Origin: an uncultured Cyclobacteriaceae bacterium
Lineage (GTDB): Bacteria; Bacteroidota; Bacteroidia; Cytophagales; Cyclobacteriaceae
Reading direction: 5' to 3'
DNA: 41,857 nucleotides
Assembly (NCBI GenBank): GCA_937958005.1
Contig: CALGOB010000078.1
Location: 1-41,857, forward strand
Positions 9,437 to 17,619 of this stretch are shown piece after piece. The translations under genes were made by a program, and so were the position numbers. Numbering within the stretch: position 1 is the stretch's first letter; every line of letters begins with the position of its first letter. The notes under the pieces were generated by a model. It made no database searches. It was not told the DNA's origin and was given only the letters and a program-made list of their open reading frames with translations.

Positions 9437-9886
9437 CTATTCTTGCATAGTTAGGTAAGCAAGAACAGCCAAAGCTTGACTTTCATTTTCAGCTACCGAA
9501 AACGCGCCTGCATCTACTTCTTTTAGGGCATGGGTAAAATCTTCTGGGTGTATCACTAAGTAAGGCTTACCGTTTGCTGCACAGTAACCAGCATCAAATG
9601 CAGCATTCCATTGCCTGTATTTTTCGCCAAACTTAATAATCACCAAGTCTGCCCTTTCTATCCCCGTCCTTATTCTTACTTGATTAATCTTGGCCGAAGC
9701 ATGATCTCTCCAAAATCCTGTATTGAGTTCTTTATGTACAATTTGACCTACTTCATCGCTTGCTTGATGCGTAACAACTGGTGTTAAAAAAGTAACTGGT
9801 AGTTCTTTCTCTTTACAGCCATCTATCAATTGTTGCCTCCAAGCAGAATGGATTTCTCCTGATAAATAAATCTTTAGTGGTAACAT
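9437..9886 (-). CDS. ytoQ: YtoQ family protein
   Basis: About 149 residues, resembling the small cytosolic YtoQ family (recognised from KIYLSGEIHSAWRQQL at the N-terminus and RADLVIIKFGEKYRQWNAAF in the second half). The fold resembles nucleoside 2-deoxyribosyltransferases: a G-E-I-H motif after strand 1, an ADLVI strand, and NAAFDAGYCAANGKPYLV, which fits a substrate-binding helix. The biological function of YtoQ is not established. The frame extends upstream to an ATG at 9931, but the ATG at 9886 places the start just before strand 1 as in other family members, so I prefer it. It is a single gene between repeat-containing spacers. Confidence 0.8.
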   Translation of the reverse strand: MLPLKIYLSGEIHSAWRQQLIDGCKEKELPVTFLTPVVTHQASDEVGQIVHKELNTGFWRDHASAKINQVRIRTGIERADLVIIKFGEKYRQWNAAFDAGYCAANGKPYLVIHPEDFTHALKEVDAGAFSVAENESQALAVLAYLTMQE

Positions 9887-10122
9887 CTTATTTATATTAA
9901 AGGTCATCACGAATGATTGACTGTAACTCAATTATTTTACTCACATTGTGAGGTTTAATGCCTCGAAGCCTGCTTCGTAATAGTCAACTTTAGGCTTTCA
10001 CTCATACCTCGTGAGCTTCCTCCGAGATTCTTAATTATTATGAGATAGCATCTCTCAGAATTAGTAATTTCTAATTATGATTATATAAACTCTCTCAGAA
10101 TAATAAGCTTAGGAAAGTTGAA

Positions 10123-10150
10123 CTATACAAAACTTATCGTGATAATGTCT
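10123..10150 (-). repeat. Family B terminal sequence (solo end)
   Basis: On the minus strand this reads AGACATTATCACG followed by ATAAGTTTTGTATAG. It matches the ends of the complete family B elements at 26850-26980 and 34154-34372 and the solo end at 17593-17619. No partner end was found nearby, so it is probably a decayed copy. Confidence 0.55.
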
Positions 10151-10374
10151 ATTAAACCCTAAAGTATATCATTTTATTATTTAGACTCTGATATTTTACA
10201 CAGCTGGTCTATTCGAAAAGGAATCCAGTTTAAACTTGCATCTATTTAGAAAGTCTTTACTAAAATGAGGTTTCCTAAAAAGGGAAAAGATCCATACTCG
10301 CCAATACGCAGAATTGATGTTATAGTGCCTTCCGGTTGTTGAAACCTGTATAGACATAATTATTTGATCTTTGG

Positions 10375-10471
10375 TTTAATCCCTAAGGGATATTAATTCT
10401 CCGACTCTTGAGTCGATCATTAAATTATTGCCCATAGATACCCCGTACCCTTGGGTCGGGGTTGGTTCATT
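10375..10471 (+). repeat. Dispersed repeat family C, copy 2
   Basis: A 97-bp copy nearly identical to copy 1 (TTCTCCGACTC in place of TTCCCCGACTC), with the same boundaries TTTAATCCC and GGTTCATT. It lies between ytoQ and the antiporter gene. The flanks differ completely from those of the other copies, which fixes the element ends. Confidence 0.9.
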
Positions 10472-10722
10472 CGAATGCTTGATTTTTTAAAGACCCTCAA
10501 GCTAAAAACTGGTTCTAATTATTATGTATTTATAGTTAAAAATTGATGAAATTTTATACGGTTTCATTCACTTTAAAATTATTGATTTTACACTGTCAAT
10601 GATACTTGTTATTACTGAAAGGCATGTCTAGTAGTTTTTAAATCACGAAACATAAAGCTAATCATCATCAAGTTTCATTATCTTGGCACTTTGTATATGT
10701 TTACACAATCCTAATTTTATTC

Positions 10723-12012
10723 ATGGAATTATTTGTCATCTCCACCATACTTATTGTATTAGCAGCACTGTTTGGTTATATCAATGTCCGCTTTTTAAAA
10801 TTACCTATTACTATCGGGTTGATGATCATTGCTATTGTCTTTACATTGGCTCTTTTTTTAACCAGCTATATAGACAATACCTTATTAAATTTTGCTGAAG
10901 GTTTAGTAGGTAAAATAGATTTTAAAACGGTGTTATTGGACATCATGTTAGGTTTCTTGCTTTTTGCTGGGGCACTGCATACTAATTTTGATCTATTAAA
11001 AGTACAGCGGTGGCCTATTCTAGTTTTTGCTACTGTAGGAGTCCTTACCTCCACTTTTCTAGTAGGTTTTTTCTCCTATTACGTATTTGGTTGGTTAGGT
11101 TTTCAAATAGAATTTATTCATTGTTTATTATTTGGCGCACTTATTTCTCCTACTGACCCAATCGCCGTTTTAGGGATTATGAAAAAGGCGGGAGTACCTA
11201 AGAAACTAGAAACCAAAATCGTAGGAGAATCTCTTTTTAATGACGGCATAGGGGTAGTAGTTTTCTTGACCATTTATAGCATTGCAAGTGGCGGTGGGCA
11301 CGGCCACTCAGAAGGGGGGAGTACCTTACAAGCAATCGTCACTCTTTTTGGTCAAGAGGTGCTAGGAGGAATCGCATTTGGTGGTGCTATCGGATATTTT
11401 ACTTATAGGCTTATTAAATCTATAGATAATTATGAAGTGGAAGTAATGATTACACTAGCCTGTGTGATGGGTGGATATGTTTTAGCACATTACTTACATT
11501 TATCAGCTCCTTTAGCCATGGTAGTTGCCGGGCTTATTGTAGGAAACAACACAGTAAGGGACACAGCAATGTCTGATATTACAGAAGAATTTGTAGATAA
11601 GTTTTGGGAGCTTGTAGATATGCTGCTAAATGCTCTATTATTCGTTTTGATAGGATTGGAGTTATTGGTTGTCAAATTTGAATTCGGTTTTGTTACGGCT
11701 GGGTTAATTTCTGTTATCTTAGTTTTGGTAGCTAGGTATTTATCTCTTATTGTTCCTGTAAAACTATTCTCTAAAAAACTTGAATTCTTGCCCTATACCA
11801 GTAGCATCATGACATGGGGCGGTTTAAGGGGCGGTATTTCCATTGCTCTCGCCTTAAGTCTTACCGTAGAAATGAACAGGGATTTATTTCTGACAGTTAC
11901 TTACATAGTGGTTGTATTTTCTATCGTTATCCAAGGACTATCTCTTGGTAAAGTGGCTACTAAATTGCTTGGGGCAGAAAATATGAAACAAGATTCAGAA
12001 GGACACCACTAA
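10723..12012 (+). CDS. Na+/H+ antiporter, NhaP/CPA1 type
   Basis: This 429-residue inner-membrane protein has about 12 hydrophobic segments. It exchanges sodium (or another monovalent cation) for protons for pH and salt homeostasis. CPA1 motifs are clear: LISPTDPIAVLGIMKKAG near residues 142-160 and GESLFNDGIGVVVF near 168-181, whose acidic residue is expected at the ion site. A later motif TWGGLRGGISIALALSL (about 365-382) is also typical of NhaP/NHE proteins. A short Gly/His-rich loop GGGHGHSEGG lies around 189-198 and the C-terminus ends in HH. There is no large cytosolic regulatory tail. The pair of this gene and the distant PutP symporter fits a sodium-using organism. Confidence 0.92.
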   Translation: MELFVISTILIVLAALFGYINVRFLKLPITIGLMIIAIVFTLALFLTSYIDNTLLNFAEGLVGKIDFKTVLLDIMLGFLLFAGALHTNFDLLKVQRWPILVFATVGVLTSTFLVGFFSYYVFGWLGFQIEFIHCLLFGALISPTDPIAVLGIMKKAGVPKKLETKIVGESLFNDGIGVVVFLTIYSIASGGGHGHSEGGSTLQAIVTLFGQEVLGGIAFGGAIGYFTYRLIKSIDNYEVEVMITLACVMGGYVLAHYLHLSAPLAMVVAGLIVGNNTVRDTAMSDITEEFVDKFWELVDMLLNALLFVLIGLELLVVKFEFGFVTAGLISVILVLVARYLSLIVPVKLFSKKLEFLPYTSSIMTWGGLRGGISIALALSLTVEMNRDLFLTVTYIVVVFSIVIQGLSLGKVATKLLGAENMKQDSEGHH

Positions 12013-12047
12013 AAGAACACAATCTTCGTCTGTATATAAGTTGACTG

Positions 12048-12662
12048 ATGAAAAGCCTAGTTTCATTTTCACAAAAAGCATACGACAAAAGAGTCATGGG
12101 TAAGCAAAACAAAACCGTCAGTTTTACAGCAATGAAAAATGGGACACCTGATGACTATCAGTTAATAGCAGCAAACGATGCAGAAACAGCCTCTGAGTTA
12201 CCAAATCGGCTCATTGCCCATTTAAAAGAAATGGCTGCAGATGATGGAGCTTATCAAATCAGCAGATTAGATCATGTACTCCAGTGCGCCACCAGAGCTC
12301 ATAGAGATGGAGCAGATGATGATTGGTTGATCGCCGCTTTATTACATGATATTGGTGATGTGCTTGCTCCATTTACTCATGGCCAAGTAGCTGCTGAGAT
12401 CATCCGGCCTTTTGTAAGGTCGGAAGTTACTTGGGTAGTTAGAAATCACGGTACTTTTCAAATGTACTAGAATACTAGTTTAACTGCTGAACAGAGAAGA
12501 TTAAGAGAAAAATTCAAAGAGAATTCTTTTTATCAGTCAGCGGTTGATTTTTGTGAAAAATGGGATCAATGTTCCTTTGACCCATCTTATCAGTCTGAAT
12601 CGCTAGCGTTCTTTATCCCTGTGATTAAAAGGGTTTTTAGCAGGGAGGCATTCGCATTTTAA
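12048..12662 (+). pseudogene. HD-domain protein (PhnZ/MIOX-like), in-frame TAG at 12468
   Basis: The reading frame is one HD-domain protein of about 203 residues broken by a single in-frame stop. Before the stop, residues 1-140 contain YQISRLDHVLQCATRAHRDG and the metal motif ALLHDIGDVLAPFTH (His100-Asp101), then VRNHGTFQMY. The TAG at 12468-12470 is followed in the same frame by 63 clearly homologous codons: REKFKENSFYQSAVDFCEKW and FFIPVIKRVF, ending TAA at 12660. From memory of this family, relatives have a Tyr-rich Y-Y-x-x-H-H segment here, so one base change of a Tyr codon would create the stop. The HD arrangement resembles mixed-valent di-iron oxygenases (PhnZ, inositol oxygenase) as well as phosphohydrolases; the substrate is unknown. 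The first 15 or so residues may be non-native; MGKQNKTVSFTAMKNG (12096) is an alternative start. Confidence 0.8.
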
Positions 12663-12824
12663 TCAATACAATAACAGGACGATACATTTCATTTATCAAA
12701 GTAATCCTCACTGAAATCTTATTCAAAGAATATGAGGTACTATTAACAACAATTCTCTCTTTAAATACGTCAAATACAGTAAACACTAGAGGTAAAAAAC
12801 ATAGTTTCCATTAAAAATTAAACG

Positions 12825-13400
12825 ATGAGCGACTCTGACAAAATCAAGCATCATTTAGCTGCATTTTATGGTGAAAACCCGGACTTTGGTGAAGATGGGG
12901 GAATACATGATAAGTGGGCTTGGCTAGATTTCAAATTTTTTAGAATTCCATTTCCCAACCCAAAATCAAGGAGTGAGATATTATACCTACATGATATCAA
13001 TCACTTAGTCAATCAATACGATACATCTTGGCAAGGGGAAGCATCTGTATCTGCCTGGGAAGTCTCTTCTGGTTTGGGGAGATTTGTTACTGGTTGGTTT
13101 TTTGCCTTACTGGGAATGGGGATAGGCCTGTTTTTTTATCCAAAGAAAGTATATACTGCTTTTCTAAGGGGGCAGATCACTCTTAGTATATTTTCAATGG
13201 ATATCCCTAAGGCAGAAATAATGGAAATGACCCTGAAAGAGTTAAAGGTGAAAACAAGGCATCATCAGCTGGACAATATTGTTCAAAAACCAAGTATAAT
13301 AATCAAGCTAAAATTCATTTATTATGCTCTTTTAAGTACCCTCATTATTCTGCTTCCAATATTTATTGGTTTGATGGTGTTTTTTCATTTTGCTTTTTAA
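12825..13400 (+). CDS. Membrane protein with a COQ4-type HDxxH-x11-E motif
   Basis: This 191-residue protein contains His56-Asp57-Ile-Asn-His60, eleven residues, then Glu72 (LHDINHLV, then QGEASVSAWE). This spacing is exactly the zinc-ligand motif HDxxH-(x)11-E that defines COQ4, a protein needed in ubiquinone biosynthesis. Upstream, residues 26-52 are aromatic-rich. Two hydrophobic hairpins follow (about 84-105 and 163-191), which COQ4 lacks, so this is COQ4-like rather than COQ4. Bacteroidota normally use menaquinone, so the quinone role should not be transferred; the molecular role is unknown. A small membrane protein gene follows 34 bp later and may be its partner. The motif is seen; the homology is inferred. 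Confidence 0.65.
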   Translation: MSDSDKIKHHLAAFYGENPDFGEDGGIHDKWAWLDFKFFRIPFPNPKSRSEILYLHDINHLVNQYDTSWQGEASVSAWEVSSGLGRFVTGWFFALLGMGIGLFFYPKKVYTAFLRGQITLSIFSMDIPKAEIMEMTLKELKVKTRHHQLDNIVQKPSIIIKLKFIYYALLSTLIILLPIFIGLMVFFHFAF

Positions 13401-13434
13401 TTGCTATTTTTGAGTAAAAATTATCCCTTAAACC

Positions 13435-13692
13435 ATGATCAAATTCAAACATTTTTCACGTTTTTTTATGCCAATTGCGGGCGCAATATTTATCATTAAA
13501 TCATTTTATAGTATCATTATTGCCTTGCAAACAGAGACAGATATATTTTCAAGTCAATTCTGGGACTTATTTCATGAGCACTCCCGTCAATTTGGAATCG
13601 GTGAGGTTTTTATACTTTCAATGCTTTTGGCTGTTATTTTAATGTTTATTAGATCTTATCACGATAGACTTTTAAAGAATAAATATCGGTAA
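13435..13692 (+). CDS. Small two-helix membrane protein of unknown function
   Basis: 85 residues with hydrophobic segments at about 11-30 (MPIAGAIFIIKSFYSIIIAL) and 55-72 (VFILSMLLAVILMFI), joined by an acidic, His-containing loop (FHEHSRQFGIGE), and with a basic C-terminus. No family is recognised. It follows the COQ4-motif gene by 34 bp on the same strand, suggesting one transcript. The regular start and the good codon use support a real gene despite the short length. Confidence 0.65.
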   Translation: MIKFKHFSRFFMPIAGAIFIIKSFYSIIIALQTETDIFSSQFWDLFHEHSRQFGIGEVFILSMLLAVILMFIRSYHDRLLKNKYR

Positions 13693-13919
13693 GTCAACAA
13701 TCCTATAGATGTTGTTACTGTGTGTTTTTACCCGCAACCTAAGGGTGTACAAAATAGATCGTGATAATTTTCATCGTTATGGAGAAAAAACCCGAATGTG
13801 TTGATTAGCCTCAAACGAATGAAACATATACATGAGGATTTTAGTAACTATCAACAGTATTGAAGATAAAAAGCTCTCTTCTTGTTAGAAGAATTAAATC
13901 TCTTATGCTTTCATCTTTT
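13693..13919. other. Convergent spacer with possible repeat remnants
   Basis: No gene. Around 13789-13810, AACCCGAATGTGTTGATTAG resembles a decayed family A end, and TAGATCGTGATAATTTT (about 13756-13772) resembles a family B end. A weak hairpin TCTTCTTGTTAGAAGA lies near 13877-13892 between the convergent genes. All are low-confidence readings. Confidence 0.35.
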
Positions 13920-15413
13920 TTAACCAACTCTTTTAACAGGCGGATAAAGTTTAGAAAATACCCACCCCACAAGCATTGAAATGATGAAAGAGGGAGCTAA
14001 TACATCTAACTGTACAAAATATTGACCAATGCTGTCAATCTCTTGTATCACAAACTTAAAAAGTGGCACACACAGAAAGCCAGCAATCATCGCTGAAATA
14101 GCTCCTTTCTCCGAAAACCCCTTCCAAAAAAGTGAAAGAATAATCACTGGGCAAAAAGAGGCCGCTATACCTGACCAGCCAAATATGATAAGCCAGAAAA
14201 CTGTATGATTGGGGGATAAAACGGCTATGGTCATAGCAATAGCCAGTGCTATCAGAGCCATGACTAAAGTCACCACACGGGACATTTTAGTTAAGTCAAT
14301 ATCTTTCAAATCTGGTCTGAATATTTTTTGATAAAAATCCCTAGTAATGGCACTGGAAGCAATCACCAATAATGAATCTATAGTTGACATAATAGCAGAA
14401 AGGACAATGGCTACATAGATGGCAGCAAGTATCATAGGGAGAAAATCTATCGTCAACATATTCAATACATTTTCACCACCCAAACCTAGTATCGCTTCAG
14501 GATTTTCACCAGGTTTAGTAAATATTATTCTACCCAATATCCCTATAGTAACGGCAGCGGCATCTGTTAAAAACGTAAACAACACAGCTACCCACTTCCC
14601 TTTGTCTAGCTCACTCTCATGTTTAATAGACATAAACCGAACATATATTTGAGGAGACCCAAGAAAACCCAGGCCAATCATAGCAAAGCCTACAATAGTA
14701 GCTATATTAAACCAAATGTCATTACTCGTCCCCCAAACATTAATGAGTGCTGGATCTATTGCTTTTAGGCTAGAAGCAATTCCTTCATTTCCGTCCATAG
14801 AGAACCAAACAACTACGGGGAGCAAGGTCAAACCCAAAAACATAAGTATTCCCTGAAACATATCTGACCAGACAGCAGCCACAAAACCGCCAATGAATAT
14901 ATAGGACAGTACTATAAAAAACCCAATAATGGCCCCCCAAAAATAATTAAGCCCCATCATGGATTCAAATGCCTTTCCGGTTACATCTATTTGAGAACTT
15001 ACATAAATGATTACAAATACAGATAAAATAATAGCAGATAGAATTCGAAGTGTATTTTTAGTGCTTTTGAAATGGCTTTCTAAGTAATCTGGAATGGTGA
15101 TGGATTGATATCCATCAGATTTGCGTTTAAACTTTTTGGCCATAAACCACCAGGAAACTGCTACTCCCAGTACTTCTCCCACTACTACCCAATAAGTCGA
15201 AAACCCTGACAAAGCACCCATCCCTGTAAGGCCTATAAGGATCCAACCTGATTCCCCAGTAGCTCTTGCCGAGAATGCAACTGCCCAAAATCCCAGTTTT
15301 TTCCCTCCTACATAGAAATCACTAATTCCTTTTACTCGTTTAGAAGCAATAATTCCTATTAAAAAAAGCACCGCAACGTATATACCTAATATGACAAATT
15401 TTGTCAATTCCAT
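13920..15413 (-). CDS. putP: Sodium:solute symporter, PutP-like
   Basis: This 497-residue protein with about 13 hydrophobic helices belongs to the SSS family, which couples Na+ entry to solute uptake. The N-terminal region KRVKGISDFYVGGKKLGFW, then ARATGESGWILIGLTGMG, matches the PutP (proline) subgroup, whose helix 2 carries the sodium and substrate contacts (compare S-G-W-L in PutP). The segment ITIPDYLESHF and the motif IVLSAIMSTIDSLLVIASSA, which contributes to the sodium site, are also present. Proline is the likely substrate, but close SSS subgroups transport other solutes. No PutA or other proline catabolic gene is in the window. Family C copy 3 lies upstream. Confidence 0.87.
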   Translation of the reverse strand: MELTKFVILGIYVAVLFLIGIIASKRVKGISDFYVGGKKLGFWAVAFSARATGESGWILIGLTGMGALSGFSTYWVVVGEVLGVAVSWWFMAKKFKRKSDGYQSITIPDYLESHFKSTKNTLRILSAIILSVFVIIYVSSQIDVTGKAFESMMGLNYFWGAIIGFFIVLSYIFIGGFVAAVWSDMFQGILMFLGLTLLPVVVWFSMDGNEGIASSLKAIDPALINVWGTSNDIWFNIATIVGFAMIGLGFLGSPQIYVRFMSIKHESELDKGKWVAVLFTFLTDAAAVTIGILGRIIFTKPGENPEAILGLGGENVLNMLTIDFLPMILAAIYVAIVLSAIMSTIDSLLVIASSAITRDFYQKIFRPDLKDIDLTKMSRVVTLVMALIALAIAMTIAVLSPNHTVFWLIIFGWSGIAASFCPVIILSLFWKGFSEKGAISAMIAGFLCVPLFKFVIQEIDSIGQYFVQLDVLAPSFIISMLVGWVFSKLYPPVKRVG

Positions 15414-15516
15414 AGTTTATGGGTTCTGTCCAACATACTAGTAAGATACTTTGATTTTCTGATTTTAAGTTGAATTGATTCACTTTATGAAGTTTAAATA
15501 TTATCAGGAAAGTACT

Positions 15517-15612
15517 TTTAATCCCTAAGGGATATTAATCCAGGACTCTTGAGTCGATCATTAAATTATTGCCCATAGATACCCCGTACCCTTGGGTAGG
15601 GGTTGGTTCATT
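15517..15612 (+). repeat. Dispersed repeat family C, copy 3
   Basis: A 96-bp copy with small changes (TTAATCCAGGACTCTTGAGTC at the second palindrome, quoted here only in part: ATCCAGGACTC; and GGGTAGGGG in place of GGGTCGGGG). It lies between the divergent putP and the tandem-paralogue genes. Confidence 0.88.
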
Positions 15613-15828
15613 AGGTTTTATCAACCTACCCCCTTTTCTACTGAATACCATAAAAATGGCACTTGTTTCTATACCCAGTTTAGGTGATTGTAATCGAGCC
15701 AAATCATTTCACCTTTGTTAGGTAATCAAAGTGGAAATATTCGAATAAGCAGTTACTGCCACTCTTTGAATTACAAAGGTGGAATCGAAAAACCTATTAA
15801 AAGAGTAGAAGATTTAAACAACAAGATT

Positions 15829-16455
15829 ATGTCTTTAAGTATAGAACTAAATTCAATGCCAATTAAAGTCCCTAATAGCGGATCCGTATCAACTGCGCAA
15901 GCTACTGAAGGGTATAATGTAATTACAATTACACCTCCGGGAAATTATTCAGCAAATTCTCTAATAAAATATGGTGGCAACAGTAAAACTATTTCTGTAC
16001 CACCTGGTTCACCAGTATTATACCCACTCATTCAATCTTTCAACAACAGTATGGTGGAAGTGCAGAATAATAATACACAGGAGGGGCAGGCTATTGAAGC
16101 AGGATGGTATTCCTTGAGTCATTCTCCTACTTGTCCTTTGTCTTCCAGTAATACCAAAGTTGATCAATATGTTTCCATAGGAGGGCAGTCAAGTTCCAGT
16201 ATTCAAACATTGACTTTAACAGCCAGAACTACTAGTGCAACATTAGCATTGTTAATCGTTGGGGGCAATAAACCTGTTCCTGTTTTTTTAAACATCAATA
16301 AACAAAACCTACCTCCTATTTGGCAAACTTTAGATGGTGCTATTTATGAAGATGGGAATACTTACCAAGTTTCTAAAAACTTTTATGGACAATATGTCTA
16401 TCTAGTTAATCTGTCATTAACAAATGATTCGGTTTTTGAAGCTCGATTTCAATAA
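15829..16455 (+). CDS. Unknown beta-rich protein, first of a tandem paralogous pair
   Basis: From the ATG at 15829 this is a 208-residue protein without a signal peptide, rich in Ser, Thr and Asn and probably all-beta. The frame is open back to 15694 with only a TTG (15715) as an alternative start; the upstream residues (GGIEKPIKRVEDLNNKI) could be coding, so the true start is uncertain. It is paralogous to the next gene: ITPPGNYS and PPGSPVLYP correspond to TTPPGNPILYS, and PVPVFLNINKQNLPPIW corresponds to SPVPIALNTSLENIPPSIE. The final strand ends with VFEARFQ, matching VKVDFFPG in the neighbour. The two genes overlap by 32 bp, implying co-translation. No domain family is recognised and no function is proposed. 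Confidence 0.6.
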   Translation: MSLSIELNSMPIKVPNSGSVSTAQATEGYNVITITPPGNYSANSLIKYGGNSKTISVPPGSPVLYPLIQSFNNSMVEVQNNNTQEGQAIEAGWYSLSHSPTCPLSSSNTKVDQYVSIGGQSSSSIQTLTLTARTTSATLALLIVGGNKPVPVFLNINKQNLPPIWQTLDGAIYEDGNTYQVSKNFYGQYVYLVNLSLTNDSVFEARFQ

Positions 16456-17170
16456 TAGATTATTTAGTAAGCCTTACCCATGTTTATGGGTAGGTTTACT
16501 TTTAATTATTGCACTATTAAATACCGAGTTTAATCAAAGAAAAGGATCTCTGATCATTAATCACCTTTACAGTCCATTTTACTCACAAGAATATGCCAAA
16601 ATATACCTAGAAACACCATTGCCTATGATCTGGTCATTTAAAGTAAATGACAATTATGAAAGGCAATTATCCATATTTTCTACAAGCTGGGATACGTTAA
16701 TAACAACTCCGCCCGGAAACCCAATACTATATTCATTTTGGAGAGATGCTGATGCTGGACGTAATCAGATTACTAACTTGAGTAATACGACTACCGAACC
16801 TATGGAGATCAGCATATTTTCTCCGGTTAACAGCGCCGATACAACAATTATTACATCAGGTTCAGCACAACTCAAACAATATCAATCCATTGAATATTTT
16901 GGAAAGAATTTTACAACGGTAAGGTTTACAAGTAATGGCAATCAAAGTGAGCTTATTTATTGTTTTTTTGGTTTGGGTTCTCCAGTACCAATAGCTTTAA
17001 ACACATCTTTGGAAAATATCCCCCCTTCCATCGAAAAGATAAAAAATGTAATCATAGTGGAAAGTAACAAATATCAAATCAGAAAACGCTGGGGACCAAT
17101 AAGGATATTTGTCATTTATCTTCCTATTGTAAATAATAGCAAAGTAAAAGTAGACTTTTTCCCTGGGTAA
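16424..17170 (+). CDS. Unknown membrane-anchored paralogue of the preceding gene
   Basis: 248 residues. An N-terminal hydrophobic helix (about 18-33, YPCLWVGLLLIIALL) with positive residues before it suggests an anchored protein whose beta-rich domain (about 85-248) faces the periplasm. This domain aligns with the preceding gene through TTPPGNPILYS, LKQYQSIEYFGKNF (compare DQYVSIGG), SPVPIALN and the C-terminal strand. It starts inside the end of the previous gene (32-bp overlap, different frame). One cytosol-like and one anchored copy suggest duplication with divergence. No known family is recognised. A spacer with repeats A, C and B follows. Confidence 0.6.
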   Translation: MIRFLKLDFNNRLFSKPYPCLWVGLLLIIALLNTEFNQRKGSLIINHLYSPFYSQEYAKIYLETPLPMIWSFKVNDNYERQLSIFSTSWDTLITTPPGNPILYSFWRDADAGRNQITNLSNTTTEPMEISIFSPVNSADTTIITSGSAQLKQYQSIEYFGKNFTTVRFTSNGNQSELIYCFFGLGSPVPIALNTSLENIPPSIEKIKNVIIVESNKYQIRKRWGPIRIFVIYLPIVNNSKVKVDFFPG

Positions 17171-17208
17171 GGAGTAACAACTAGTGTCTTAATAAATAAA
17201 CTTTCTAG

Positions 17209-17394
17209 TTAAACCCGAATGATGCAATAGAAATTTGATGCAAACCATAACTAACAGTCATTTAGCCACTTAAATCCTAATTTCCTACTCACCATAATGG
17301 AGGCTATGTCTGCGTTGCAAATCAGAATTTAGGCAGCTATCTAACAGCCATTTATGATTTTCTCTTAAAAGTCTAATGCATCATTCGGGTTAAA
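17209..17394. mobile_element. MITE-like family A, copy 1 (176-bp long form) with TSDs
   Basis: Inverted ends CCCGAATGATGCAATAGA (from 17214) and its near-complement ending CGGG at 17389 are flanked by the direct repeat TTAAA at 17209-17213 and 17390-17394. Compared with the 86-bp copies 2 and 3, it carries 90 additional bp, bounded by CTAACAGTCATTTA (17251-17264) and CTAACAGCCATTTA (17341-17354). It encodes no protein, so it would have to be mobilised by a transposase from elsewhere. Confidence 0.88.
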
Positions 17395-17396
17395 AG

Positions 17397-17496
17397 AATG
17401 AACCAACCCCGACCCAAGGGTACGGGGTATCTCTATCGGCCAAAAGCTTTTTTATCGACTCAAGGTCGGGGAATTAGGTATCCCTCAGGGATTAAA
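17397..17496 (-). repeat. Dispersed repeat family C, copy 4 (reverse, diverged centre)
   Basis: A reverse-orientation copy from AATGAACCAACCCC to TCAGGGATTAAA. The middle differs from other copies (ATCGGCCAAAAGC in place of the usual GGGCAATAATT region) while both outer palindromes are kept. It begins two bases after the right target duplication of family A copy 1. Confidence 0.82.
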
Positions 17497-17592
17497 TCTA
17501 ATTCTAAAGAATAACACTAAGTTAACTATCAAATGACCTACTAAGTTGCTGATTAATTTTATAAGTGAAAAGAAAAAAATAAAGTGTCTAAT

Positions 17593-17619
17593 AGACATTA
17601 TCACGGTTGATTTTTGTAT
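17593..17619 (+). repeat. Family B terminal sequence (solo end)
   Basis: AGACATTATCACGGTTGA followed by TTTTTGTAT matches the ends of the complete family B elements. Downstream sequence does not continue as in those elements, so this is a solo or decayed end. The rest of the 17.17-17.81 kb spacer, beyond family A copy 1 and family C copy 4, shows no gene. Confidence 0.55.

Larger units (their letters stand above)
9887..10722. other. 836-bp gene-free spacer with repeat remnants
   Basis: No convincing coding frame is seen. The stretch contains a family B end (10123-10150), family C copy 2 (10375-10471), a short hairpin GAGATAGCATCTC (about 10041-10053), two copies of CTCTCAGAAT (about 10052 and 10091), and a palindromic patch CGAAGCCTGCTTCG (about 9965-9978). 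The promoter of the antiporter gene must lie near its right end, but I cannot place it. Confidence 0.6.

Noticed and set aside
9437-9931. ytoQ start at 9931
   Set aside because: The additional 15 residues (SYSQSFVMTFNINK) are not family-like, and the ATG at 9886 begins right before the first strand.
12825-13400. A true ubiquinone-pathway COQ4
   Set aside because: Apart from the zinc motif, the protein has extra membrane helices and no ubi genes adjoin it; kept only as COQ4-like.
13789-13810. A further family A copy
   Set aside because: Only one end-like sequence is visible and the other end and duplications are missing; noted only as a possible remnant.
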